Shown in pieces: positions 47,191 to 55,404 of a DNA stretch of 64,000 bases. The first letter of the stretch is position 1. Each line of letters begins with the position of its first letter. Below the pieces are notes generated by a model. That model was not told where the DNA came from, made no database searches, and worked only from the letters and a program-made list of their open reading frames with translations. Origin of the DNA: an uncultured Finegoldia sp. (GTDB taxonomy: Bacteria > Bacillota > Clostridia > Tissierellales > Peptoniphilaceae); NCBI RefSeq assembly GCF_900766215.1, contig NZ_CAAFUQ010000089.1, forward strand, positions 8,082 to 72,081. The letters run 5' to 3'. The translations under genes and the position numbers were made by a program.

Positions 47191-49107
47191 CTAAGCGTCA
47201 ATGTTTTGTGCATAAACAGCATTTTGTTCTATAAATTCTCTTCTTGGTTCTACGTTATCTCCCATCAAAACATCGAATGTATTGTCAAGTTCGTTTTCAT
47301 CTTCTCCGTCGATTTGAACTTTGATTAAAACTCTGTGTTCAGGATTCATAGTAGTTTCCCACAATTGTTCTGCGTTCATTTCACCAAGACCTTTGTATCT
47401 TTGAACCTTGATGTTACTTCTTTCGCCGTATTTTTCCAAAGCTTCTTCCAATTCTTTATCTGTGTAGCAATATTCCATTACCTTAACACCTTTGATAATT
47501 CCGTAAAGTGGTGGTTGTGCGATGTACACGTGACCTTTTTCCACTAATGGTTTCATAAATCTGTATAAGAATGTTAAAAGAAGTGTTCTAATGTGCGCTC
47601 CGTCGACATCGGCATCGGTCATTATTACGATTTTGCCGTAACGAAGTTTACTTATGTCGAAGTTTTTTCCGATTCCCGTTCCAAACGCAGTAATCATCGC
47701 TTTGATTTCTTCTGAATTTAGAACTCTTTCAAGGTGAGCTTTTTCGACATTCAAGATTTTACCTCTCAATGGCAAAATAGCTTGGAATTTGTTGTCCCTG
47801 CCACCTTTTGCAGAACCACCGGCAGAATCCCCTTCGACAAGGAAGATTTCGTTGTGTTCAATGTCTGAGCTTTGGCAATCGGCAAGTTTTCCTGGAAGAG
47901 TTGTGTTATCAAGGACTGATTTCTTACGAACTAAATCCCTCGCACGTCTTGCGGCAAGTCTTGCTTTTTGTGATGCCAATGCTTTTTGTATAATTGTCTT
48001 GACGATTTTTGGATTTTCTTCAAAATAAAAACTCAAATGTTCGTACACAACGCTGTCCACAACAGTTCTAGCTTCGGAATTACCCAATTTTCCTTTTGTT
48101 TGTCCTTCAAATTGTGGGTTGTTAAGTTTTACTGAAACAACAGCAGTGATACCTTCTCTGACATCATCACCCGACAAATTATCGTCTTTTTCTTTTAATA
48201 TATTTTTGTTTCTTGCATAATCGTTAAGAGCACGAGTTAGTGCAGATTTAAATCCTACAACATGTGTTCCGCCGTCTACTGTTTTGATATTATTAGTAAA
48301 AGAAACTATAGTTTCGTTGTAGCTTTCAGTGTATTGCATAGCTATTTCAACTTTTGTAGTTTCTTTTTCCCCTTCAATGTACATGACTTCGTGATCCAAA
48401 GGCTTTTTGGATTTGTTGATGTATTCCACAAAAGATTTAATCCCACCTTCGTAGTGGAATAATTCCTTGTAGCCTTCTCTTTCATCAGCAAATTCTATCT
48501 TCACGCCCTTGTTCAAAAACGCCATTTCTCTGAATCTTTTAGTAAGGACATTTTTGTCGAAATTCAACGTTTCAAAAATCGTATCGTCTGGCAAAAATTC
48601 AATCGTCGTTCCAGTTCCTCTTACATTTTCTTTTATAACAGTAAGTTCTGTAACAGTTTTTCCTTTTTCAAATCTTTGTTCGTACATTTTGCCATTTCTT
48701 TTGACTCTGGCAATAAGATATGTACTTAAAGCATTAACACAACTTACACCAACACCGTGAAGACCACCTGAGTATTGGTAAGCGTCGTTTGAAAATTTAC
48801 CACCAGCGTGAAGCACCGTAAGTACAGTTTCTAGCGTTGATTTTCCTGTTTTTGGGTGTGTTTCCACGGGAATACCAGAACCGTCATCTTCAACTATGAT
48901 GGAGTTGTCTTTTTTAATAGTAACCTTAATCAAATCACAAACGCCAGCCAACGCCTCGTCTATCGAGTTGTCGACAACTTCGTAGACCAAATGGTGTAGA
49001 CCTTTTTCATCTGTAGAACCAATATACATCCCTGGTCTTACACGAACCGGTTCCAATCCTTCTAATACTGTAATCTGATCTGCAGTATATTCTCTGTTTT
49101 TCTTCAT
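47191..49107 (-). CDS. gyrB: DNA gyrase subunit B
   Basis: A 638-residue ATPase subunit. GHKL motifs VDNSIDEALAG and DDGSGIPVE, GGLHGVGVSCVNALS, then TOPRIM with EGDSAGGSAKGGRDN and DADVDGAHIRTLLLTF. Start and stop overlap neighbouring remB and gyrA closely, as in B. subtilis gene order. Confidence 0.97.
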   Translation of the reverse strand: MKKNREYTADQITVLEGLEPVRVRPGMYIGSTDEKGLHHLVYEVVDNSIDEALAGVCDLIKVTIKKDNSIIVEDDGSGIPVETHPKTGKSTLETVLTVLHAGGKFSNDAYQYSGGLHGVGVSCVNALSTYLIARVKRNGKMYEQRFEKGKTVTELTVIKENVRGTGTTIEFLPDDTIFETLNFDKNVLTKRFREMAFLNKGVKIEFADEREGYKELFHYEGGIKSFVEYINKSKKPLDHEVMYIEGEKETTKVEIAMQYTESYNETIVSFTNNIKTVDGGTHVVGFKSALTRALNDYARNKNILKEKDDNLSGDDVREGITAVVSVKLNNPQFEGQTKGKLGNSEARTVVDSVVYEHLSFYFEENPKIVKTIIQKALASQKARLAARRARDLVRKKSVLDNTTLPGKLADCQSSDIEHNEIFLVEGDSAGGSAKGGRDNKFQAILPLRGKILNVEKAHLERVLNSEEIKAMITAFGTGIGKNFDISKLRYGKIVIMTDADVDGAHIRTLLLTFLYRFMKPLVEKGHVYIAQPPLYGIIKGVKVMEYCYTDKELEEALEKYGERSNIKVQRYKGLGEMNAEQLWETTMNPEHRVLIKVQIDGEDENELDNTFDVLMGDNVEPRREFIEQNAVYAQNIDA

Positions 49108-49358
49108 TATATTCCTTTCATAAAGTTATTCATCAAATAAGTACCACTGATATTTGACTTGTAAACTCCTCTATTAGTTATGACTATAGACCTAATAGCT
49201 ATGTTATCATCTTCATTAATAAATTCTACATTCTTAGTATATTCCAAATCATTCTTACTGAAATCATCGAAAAACTTATCAGAAACATTCACTATAACTA
49301 TAATCTCATTTTCATCAATTAATCGGTTGTTGCCAATATCCAAATACATATCATTCAC
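49107..49358 (-). CDS. remB: RemB-like DUF370 regulator (YaaB)
   Basis: An 83-residue protein with the DUF370 pattern: N-terminal MYLDIGNNRLIDENEIIVIV, a central loop, and SIVITNRGVYKSNISGTYL. Known homologues sit between recF and gyrB in B. subtilis and affect extracellular matrix genes. It overlaps recF by 8 bp and gyrB by 1 bp. Confidence 0.87.
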   Translation of the reverse strand: MNDMYLDIGNNRLIDENEIIVIVNVSDKFFDDFSKNDLEYTKNVEFINEDDNIAIRSIVITNRGVYKSNISGTYLMNNFMKGI

Positions 49359-50418
49359 CTATTTTAATCGTATACAAACCTTCTGGCGCTCTTTCTGAAG
49401 TAGTCAGAAAAGCCTGAAAATCCTTGATGTATCTGATGATGTAGTTAATCCTGTAATCGTCAAGTTCACTAAACACATCGTCTAACAAAATAATTGGCAA
49501 TCTCTCATTATAAAATCTACTCAAATCCAATTGTGCAAGCTTCATCGATAAAATAGCCGTTCTCACCTGAGCTTGGGATGCAAAATACTTAGCCGACTTA
49601 TCGTTAATTGTAATATCCAAATCATCTCGATGGATACCTAAATTAGTTTGCTTGTTCTCCAAGTCCTTGTCCAAACTATCCCTCAAACTCTTGTAATAAG
49701 TGTTCTTTTGGTCTGTCATATCCTCTACATATTCTATCGAAAAATTATTGTTCATGTCCAGCTTATCATTATCATCGCTCAAATTTAAGCACACATTTTT
49801 TGCGATAAGCTGTAGTCTTTTCACATAACTTTTTCTCTTGTGCATAATGTATGAGCCCGTGTCAGATAATTGAATATTCAAAGCCTTCAACTGTTCATTA
49901 AAATACGAATTATACCTGTGGTTTTTGATAAGCTTGTTTCTCTCATCCAACACTTGATTGTACTGTTTCAAAACAGTCCTGTAATAATTGTCCACACCAC
50001 TAATGGACTCATCCAAGAATTTTCTTCTCAACGACTTCGATTCTTTTACTATCTTCAAATCGTCAGGCTTAAACACAATACACTCAAAATACTCGTTGTA
50101 TTCTTTGATAGTATTCACAAAAGCTTCATTCACATTGAGTATCTTTTCGTTATTTTTAATAGTTATATCAATCTTATCCTCAAAACCATCATCGTACACA
50201 TCCATAACAATACGAGCCTCATTTTCACCGAACTTAATCAAATGAGAGTTGGTATTGGTTTTGAAACTTTTTCCCTTCAAAGCTACATTAATAGCTTCCA
50301 AAATATTAGTCTTACCCGAGGCATTTCTGCCTACAATTAGATTCAGACCATCACAAAAATCCAATTCTATTTCACAGAAATTCCTGTAATTATATAATTT
50401 TAATTTTTGAACGATCAT
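49351..50418 (-). CDS. recF: DNA replication and repair protein RecF
   Basis: A 355-residue SMC-like ATPase that loads RecA at gaps. Walker A is GRNASGKTNI near residue 30; the signature and Walker B appear as ASQAQVRTAILSMKLAQ and PIILLDDVFSELDD near the C-terminus. Shares a base with the yaaA stop. Confidence 0.95.
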   Translation of the reverse strand: MIVQKLKLYNYRNFCEIELDFCDGLNLIVGRNASGKTNILEAINVALKGKSFKTNTNSHLIKFGENEARIVMDVYDDGFEDKIDITIKNNEKILNVNEAFVNTIKEYNEYFECIVFKPDDLKIVKESKSLRRKFLDESISGVDNYYRTVLKQYNQVLDERNKLIKNHRYNSYFNEQLKALNIQLSDTGSYIMHKRKSYVKRLQLIAKNVCLNLSDDNDKLDMNNNFSIEYVEDMTDQKNTYYKSLRDSLDKDLENKQTNLGIHRDDLDITINDKSAKYFASQAQVRTAILSMKLAQLDLSRFYNERLPIILLDDVFSELDDYRINYIIRYIKDFQAFLTTSERAPEGLYTIKIGE

Positions 50419-50624
50419 TATTCGACTACGTACTTCTCTCCTTCAAATTCAACTTCATCTCCTGGATAAAGCTTTTTGCCACGTCTAGTTTCAATCTCTC
50501 CATTCACCTTAACCATGGATTCTTTAATAAGCTCCTTAGCCATTCCACCAGTTTGTGCGATGGATGCAAACTTCAAAAACTGTTCAAATTTTATAAACTC
50601 AGATTCAATCTTAACACTAATCAT
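50418..50624 (-). CDS. yaaA: S4-domain protein YaaA (RlbA)
   Basis: A 68-residue S4-like RNA-binding protein with KFASIAQTGGMAKELIKESM and VKVNGEIETRRGKKLYPGD. ATG at 50624 has AGGAGG upstream and overlaps the dnaN stop by 8 bp; the reading from 50678 has an unrelated hydrophobic head made of dnaN sequence. Possible role in ribosome assembly (inference from family). Confidence 0.92.
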   Translation of the reverse strand: MISVKIESEFIKFEQFLKFASIAQTGGMAKELIKESMVKVNGEIETRRGKKLYPGDEVEFEGEKYVVE

Positions 50625-51720
50625 TATTACCTCCTGCAAGTTTAACCGGAAGAACAAGATAAGTATAATTAGAATCATTCAAAGGCTTAAACACCATAGG
50701 TCTCAGACTTCCACTCATATTCAAAGTAATATCGTCATCATCAATAACCTTCAAACCATCTAACAAATACTTCGCATTAAAAGCAATCTTCAAATCTTCT
50801 CCACCGATTTCGCATCTAACATACTCATCCACCTTACCAATATCAGTATTAGATGAAATATGAAGCTCATTTCCCGAAAAATCAAGCTTAACCAAGTTCG
50901 CCTTGTCCTCTTTTGCCATAAGAGAAGCTCTTTCCAAAGCCATTTGCAAAGCCCTCTTTTCTATAGTAACAACAGTTGAGAAATCTTGTTTCATAACTTG
51001 ATTGTAGTCGATGTATTGACCGTCAATCAGTCTCGAATACACATCAGTATTTTCCAATTTGAAAATAATATTGCCAGTAATGATGTTCACAGTGATTTCT
51101 CCCTCTTCCAAAATCTTGTAGACCTCATTCAAAGCTCTCGCTGGAACTATAGCCTTCATTTCAAAATCACTGACATTACTCATACAATTCAAAGAAACCC
51201 TGTAACCATCCAATGCAACAAACTCAATTCTGTCATTCATAATATTGAACAAAACACCCGTTAAATCAGGTCTTGTTTGATCCATACTAGTTGCAAAAGA
51301 TGTTTTTCTGATGGAATCTTTAAGTTCAGATTGTTCCAAAGTCAACTTCACATCCTTATCTATATAAGGAAGAGATGGAAATTCGTTTGAATCTTGACCT
51401 TGAATGTTAAATTCTGTAGACAAACATTTGATGTTGATGTTATTGTCGTCTACTTCTATATAGATATCATCGTCTGGAAGTTTTCTAATGATATTACCTA
51501 TCATTGATGAATTAATTACGATTTGTCCCTTTTCGTAGATTTCGCAATTTGCTCTCGTATCCACAATAAGTTCCAAATCAGTCGCAACAAGTCTTAGACA
51601 GTTTTCTTCAGCAATGAACAAAATTCCCTCTAATATTTGAATAGTTGTCCTAGAAGACACTGCTTTTTGGGCAATATTGATATGTTTGAGTAATTCTTTT
51701 TGAGATATTTTTAATTTCAT
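50617..51720 (-). CDS. dnaN: DNA polymerase III sliding clamp (beta subunit)
   Basis: A 367-residue clamp with three similar domains, typical N-terminus MKLKISQKELLKHINIAQKA and C-terminal YLVLPVKLAGGNND with the conserved ligand-groove VLPV. It is separated from dnaA by the unwinding region and starts the dnaN-to-fumC gene block. Confidence 0.97.
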   Translation of the reverse strand: MKLKISQKELLKHINIAQKAVSSRTTIQILEGILFIAEENCLRLVATDLELIVDTRANCEIYEKGQIVINSSMIGNIIRKLPDDDIYIEVDDNNINIKCLSTEFNIQGQDSNEFPSLPYIDKDVKLTLEQSELKDSIRKTSFATSMDQTRPDLTGVLFNIMNDRIEFVALDGYRVSLNCMSNVSDFEMKAIVPARALNEVYKILEEGEITVNIITGNIIFKLENTDVYSRLIDGQYIDYNQVMKQDFSTVVTIEKRALQMALERASLMAKEDKANLVKLDFSGNELHISSNTDIGKVDEYVRCEIGGEDLKIAFNAKYLLDGLKVIDDDDITLNMSGSLRPMVFKPLNDSNYTYLVLPVKLAGGNND

Positions 51721-51741
51721 ATTTTACCTTTCGTTTATACA

Positions 51742-51774
51742 AATAATAATAATAGTTAGTAATAGTAGTAGTAG
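51742..51774 (-). other. DnaA-trio array (basal unwinding region)
   Basis: Read on the minus strand, in the dnaA-to-dnaN direction, the stretch is a run of trinucleotides TAC TAC TAC TAT TAC TAA CTA TTA TTA TTA. This matches the DnaA-trio design, in which DnaA filaments form on single-stranded DNA next to double-stranded boxes. It directly follows a short GC-richer stretch and a near-consensus DnaA box (51787-51795). Confidence 0.65.
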
Positions 51775-51786
51775 GACTGTTTGTAT

Positions 51787-51795
51787 TGTTGATAA
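51787..51795 (-). promoter_or_regulatory. DnaA box next to the trio array
   Basis: TTATCAACA on the minus strand, one mismatch from TTATCCACA, 13 bp before the first trio. Confidence 0.6.
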
Positions 51796-51927
51796 CTGCC
51801 TTTTGTCTGTAAATTCTGATATTTAATCTATTGATAACGATGTGTATATGATTGGCACAAACTGTGCTACTATCAACATTATCAACATTTCACAAATTTA
51901 TTTTATCACGTTAAAGTTATCAACAAC

Positions 51928-51989
51928 TTATCCACATAGTTATAAATACTAAAATGTGGATAGAAATCTTTAAAATAAACTTATCCACA
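51928..51989. promoter_or_regulatory. DnaA-box cluster between dnaA and dnaN
   Basis: Consensus TTATCCACA at 51928-51936 and at 51981-51989 on the plus strand, and a near-consensus box CTATCCACA on the minus strand at 51955-51963. Together with the trio array this makes the dnaA-dnaN spacer the likely melting site of oriC. Confidence 0.85.
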
Positions 51990-52007
51990 ATCCTAAAGTT
52001 TAATAAA

Positions 52008-53450
52008 TTAAGAATTTTGAATGTAATTGATTAAATTCTCAATTTCTTCATCAAATTCAGAATTTTTCTTGATATCATTCTCAATCTTCTTGATTCCGTG
52101 CATTACAGTAGAGTGGTCTTTGCCAAAACTCGAAGCAATACTAACCAATGAAATATCCAATAATTTTCTAGACACATACATAGCTATTTGTCTAGGATAT
52201 GCGATTTGTTTGGAACGTTTCTTAGAAAGCAAATCATCTTGAGTTACATTGTACCTATCACACACACTCTCAATGATTAAATCTATAGTTACAGGTCTCA
52301 GTTGAGTTTCTGCTATGAGTTGCTTTAGAACATTTTTCGCCAAATCCAATGTAATGTTGCCATCTCCTATAAGAGTTTTTTGACCTACGACATTCATTAC
52401 AGCCCCCTCCAATTCACGAATATTGCTTTTGACATTCATAGCTATATAATCGATAATTTCAGGCGGAAGCGATGTGTTATTTCTATCCAAATACTCATTA
52501 ACAATAGCCACACGCGTTTCGTAATCAGGTGGTTGAATGTCTGCCATCAATCCCCACTCAAAACGTGACACCAACCTCTCTTCTAGTGTTTTAATCTCTT
52601 TTGGAGGTCTATCACTAGAAAGTATGATTTGCTTATTGTGGTTGTACAATTCGTTGAATGTGTGGAAAAACTCCTCTTGTGTACCTTGTTTTCCAGCTAT
52701 GAATTGGATATCGTCGATTAGAAGCACATCGATGTTTCGGTATTTTTCTCTAAATTGTGAATTCTTTTTCGTAGACTTATCTCCTATTGAAGAAATAAGC
52801 TCGTTGGTAAATGATTCACTTGTAGTGTAAATAACTCTTGATTTTGGGTTATTTTTAAGTATTTCATGAGCAATAGCATGCATCAAGTGAGTCTTACCCA
52901 ACCCCGCCTTTCCATGAATAAACAATGGATTGTAAGCTGTAGCAGGATTTTGTGCGACTGCAAGAGCTGCTGCTAGTGCTAGTTCGTTGTTTTTCCCTTT
53001 TACAAATGTATCAAACTTGTATTTGCTGATCAAATTCTTTCCGTAAGGGTAATCATCTTTTGGTTCTGGTTGTTGTATTACAGGTGTTTGTTTGTCTTCA
53101 ACGGTGTAATTTTCTTGTGATACATCTTCATTTACAAGGATGGATCGTTGCCCATCTATGTTTTGGTTTTGAATTATATTTTCTTCTTTGTAGTTATCCA
53201 TTTCGTAACGGTCGATGATGACTACTTTTCTCTTGACATTACTGATGAAATCCAAGTATTTTTGGATGTCGTCGTAGTATTTGTTATAGATTGTTTTTTT
53301 GGTAAATCTATTTGGAGAAAGCAAAATAAATTCAGTATTTGTTAAATAAAGAGGTTTTAATGGAGCAATCCACGTGTTGAAGTTCAGATCTGACATTTCC
53401 TGTTTAAATGTGTTAGAAATTTTTAACCAGAGTTCGTCTTTGTCGGTCAT
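52008..53450 (-). CDS. dnaA: Chromosomal replication initiator protein DnaA
   Basis: A 480-residue AAA+ initiator. Domain I at the N-terminus (FNTWIAPLKPLYL), a short linker, Walker A GKAGLGKTHL near residue 180, Walker B LLIDDIQF, and domain IV with the DnaA signature DHSTVMHGIKKI. GAGGTG lies six bases before the ATG. DnaA boxes flank the gene on both sides. Confidence 0.97.
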   Translation of the reverse strand: MTDKDELWLKISNTFKQEMSDLNFNTWIAPLKPLYLTNTEFILLSPNRFTKKTIYNKYYDDIQKYLDFISNVKRKVVIIDRYEMDNYKEENIIQNQNIDGQRSILVNEDVSQENYTVEDKQTPVIQQPEPKDDYPYGKNLISKYKFDTFVKGKNNELALAAALAVAQNPATAYNPLFIHGKAGLGKTHLMHAIAHEILKNNPKSRVIYTTSESFTNELISSIGDKSTKKNSQFREKYRNIDVLLIDDIQFIAGKQGTQEEFFHTFNELYNHNKQIILSSDRPPKEIKTLEERLVSRFEWGLMADIQPPDYETRVAIVNEYLDRNNTSLPPEIIDYIAMNVKSNIRELEGAVMNVVGQKTLIGDGNITLDLAKNVLKQLIAETQLRPVTIDLIIESVCDRYNVTQDDLLSKKRSKQIAYPRQIAMYVSRKLLDISLVSIASSFGKDHSTVMHGIKKIENDIKKNSEFDEEIENLINYIQNS

Positions 53451-53887
53451 TTTTCACCTCGTTTTTTTTACTTATCAACATTCTTATCCACAAAACGCTA
53501 AGTTATCCACATTAAATAAACAGCTATTTTACAAAATAAACAAAAAAAATTTATAATTTATTCACATTCGGACAACTTATCCACATTAATTTATAGAAAA
53601 ATAATTGTGGATATTAAATTAGAATATACAGCAAATTCATGAAGTTGTACAACAAGAATTCACATACTATCCACAACTTATCCACAATTTGTTAATAAAT
53701 GCGTACTTTTCATACTTTTTTATACTATAATTATAGCAAATCATACCTTTTATTACAAATTTATTGGATTTTTTAGTAAATGGTTTTGATTTTGAAAAAA
53801 CTTATCCCCAAATTGCGTTTAATATTTTAAATTTAAATTGAAATGTGGATAAAAGTTATCCACAAATTTTTGGGGTTTTGGGATGTG
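53451..53887. other. Upstream half of oriC with many DnaA boxes
   Basis: Consensus TTATCCACA at 53484, 53503, 53577, 53678 and 53856 on the plus strand and at 53844-53852 on the minus strand. Single-mismatch boxes are at 53558 (TTATTCACA), 53667 (CTATCCACA) and 53802 (TTATCCCCA), and one in reverse at 53606. Between 53690 and 53800 the DNA is very AT-rich. With the cluster in the dnaA-dnaN spacer this gives a bipartite origin, which may also autoregulate dnaA. Confidence 0.9.
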
Positions 53888-53919
53888 TAAAAAAAACACC
53901 AACATTTTTTATGTTGGTG
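53888..53919 (-). terminator. Strong terminator after full-length arsM
   Basis: Perfect nine-base stem CACCAACAT/ATGTTGGTG followed by eight T on the minus strand, about 60 bp past the TAA at 53978. Its position fits the 253-codon reading of arsM, not the early UGA. Confidence 0.9.
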
Positions 53920-53977
53920 CTCGTTACAAAAATATATTTTAAGTTTTGTTATTATGTGTCTGTTTTTGATTTAATCT

Positions 53978-54739
53978 TTATTTATTTCCTATGAACATTG
54001 TTTCTTGTATGAATTCTTTTATTTTAAGTCCATAACCCCATTTTTTCGCGTATGGGTCTGTTACTTCCTCACTTTTTGCGAAGAAGTTTGTGAATCCTGC
54101 TTTTTTAATGATTTCTTTTACATCTTCTTCCAGAAGAGCTCCACCAACTCATGAGCCATATATATTATCTAATGATAATATATCATCGTTTAATTGTTTT
54201 TTGAGTGTAATGTCACTGATTATGAACATTCCATTTGGTTTAAGGATTCGATGGATTTCTTCGTATACTTTTTGTTTGTTAGGTTCAAGGTTGATTACAC
54301 AGTTACTGATGATTTTGTCTATTGAGTTGTCCTCAAATGGCATGTCGATGAGTTCTCCTTGAACAAACTCAATGTTTTTGAAGCCTTTTTTATCTCGTAC
54401 TTTGCTCGCTTTTTGTATCATGGATTCTAGCCTATCCATTCCATAAATTGTGTTGGAATTGGGATATGTTATTCTTGCCATGAAGACATCCAGTCCCATC
54501 CCACATCCTAAATCCAGTAGTGTGTCTGTGTCTTTTAGTACAAGATTATCAAGTGGATTTCCACAAGATAGCCCCGATGAGACTTCTTCGGGGATTTTTT
54601 TTAGTAAATCTGGATCATAGCCTAAGGAGTTGTATAGGTCGATTGAGCTAACTTCTGTGCTTGTCTTACCTGTTGCGATGTTGTCGTAAAAGTTTGTAAC
54701 TTGTTCTCTGATTTGTTCGTCTGTATATTTTTTACTCAT
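53978..54739 (-). CDS. arsM: Arsenite methyltransferase, predicted selenoprotein (in-frame UGA at codon 197)
   Basis: SAM-dependent As(III) methyltransferase. Cys59 (GLSCGNP) and Cys147 (SNCVINL) match two of the arsenic-binding cysteines of the AS3MT/ArsM family; LDLGCGMGLD near 75 is the SAM site. A UGA at 54151-54149 follows YGS and is followed by VGGALLEEDVKEIIKKAGF. In homologues this motif reads ECLGGAL, so the UGA falls exactly on the catalytic cysteine. The frame then stays open for 56 codons to TAA at 53978. A SECIS-like hairpin follows the UGA. Read as selenocysteine the protein has 253 residues. Alternatives are a recent nonsense mutation or a sequence error. It overlaps arsR by 8 bp. 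Confidence 0.8.
54123..54151 (-). promoter_or_regulatory. Candidate bacterial SECIS element with UGA codon
   Basis: After the UGA, 17 nt lead to a GGA loop closed by the six-base stem UCUUCU/AGAAGA (54137-54132 with 54128-54123). Loop position within 16-37 nt of the UGA and G at the first loop positions meet the known bacterial SECIS pattern. No bulged U is evident. Confidence 0.65.
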
Positions 54740-55025
54740 TATTTATCCCTTCTTTTAATTGCGTTATTTCTAATAAAAGATTTGCTAGATTGTGACATTG
54801 TTTTTCTGATATTTTATAGTATGTCCATTTTCCTTCTTGTCTAGATTCTATTATTTTTGAATTAGTAAGTATTTTCATATGATAAGATAATCCTGATTGT
54901 GTTAAGTTCAGTTTTTCTAAAAGTACACATGCACATTGCTCTCCATTTTGTAGCAATTGTAAAATATCTATTCTTTTTTCATCACTTAAAGCTTTGAATG
55001 TATCTGCTATTTGTTTATTGTTCAT
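54732..55025 (-). CDS. arsR: ArsR-family arsenic-responsive repressor
   Basis: A 97-residue winged-helix repressor. The alpha3 metal-site region is GEQCACVLLEKL with a CxC pair, corresponding to the ELCVCDL motif of ArsR, and LTQSGLSYHMKIL is the recognition helix. It overlaps arsM by 8 bp and has two identical operators at its promoter. Arsenite binding would release it and induce arsM. Confidence 0.92.
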   Translation of the reverse strand: MNNKQIADTFKALSDEKRIDILQLLQNGEQCACVLLEKLNLTQSGLSYHMKILTNSKIIESRQEGKWTYYKISEKQCHNLANLLLEITQLKEGINNE

Positions 55026-55038
55026 TTTGTTACCTCAC

Positions 55039-55054
55039 ATCAAATATTTTTGAT
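55039..55054 (-). promoter_or_regulatory. ArsR operator 1
   Basis: Inverted repeat ATCAAATATTTTTGAT (ATCAA-N6-TTGAT), 14 bp before the arsR start and downstream of the -10. Confidence 0.8.
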
Positions 55055-55060
55055 ATATTA

Positions 55061-55089
55061 ATTATATCATTTTTTACGCAATACATCAA
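55061..55089 (-). promoter_or_regulatory. arsR-arsM promoter
   Basis: Minus-strand -35 TTGATG, exact 17-bp spacer, -10 TATAAT. The -35 is part of operator 2. Confidence 0.85.
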
Positions 55090-55100
55090 ATATTTTTGAT
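55085..55100 (-). promoter_or_regulatory. ArsR operator 2
   Basis: Exact second copy of ATCAAATATTTTTGAT, 46 bp from the first and covering the -35 box. Confidence 0.8.
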
Positions 55101-55154
55101 ATGTAATAATTAAATTATTTTTGGCGATTAATTGGTATTTGTCAACAAAAAAGC

Positions 55155-55183
55155 TTGACAATTGTTATTGTCATAAGTATAAT
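55155..55183 (+). promoter_or_regulatory. rpmH promoter
   Basis: -35 TTGACA, 17-bp spacer, -10 TATAAT, a full consensus promoter about 57 bp before rpmH. Confidence 0.92.
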
Positions 55184-55240
55184 TGGAGTAGTGTTTTTAT
55201 AGGCAAAAGTCCTTATATTTTATACTAGGAGGTGCGATTG

Positions 55241-55375
55241 ATGAAAAGAACTTATCAACCAAATAACAGAAAAAGAAAAAAAGACCACGGATTTAGAAAT
55301 AGAATGGCTACTAGAGGTGGAAGAGCTGTTTTAAAGGCTAGAAGAAGAAAAGGTAGAAAAGTATTATCAGCTTAG
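55241..55375 (+). CDS. rpmH: 50S ribosomal protein L34
   Basis: A 44-residue basic protein beginning [19 protein letters not shown] and ending [11 protein letters not shown], matching L34 over its full length. AGGAGGTG precedes the ATG. It starts the rpmH-rnpA-yidD-yidC-jag block facing away from dnaA. A small GGTCAC/GTGGCC hairpin separates it from rnpA. Confidence 0.98.
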   Translation: MKRTYQPNNRKRKKDHGFRNRMATRGGRAVLKARRRKGRKVLSA

Positions 55376-55404
55376 GTCACATTCATTGTGGCCTTTAATT
55401 TATT

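Noticed and set aside
53978..54151. arsM as a simple pseudogene truncated at codon 196
   Set aside because: The only lesion is one UGA at the catalytic Cys position; the remaining 56 codons are intact, end in TAA and are followed by a terminator, and a SECIS-like hairpin is present. It stays as the main alternative, not the preferred reading.
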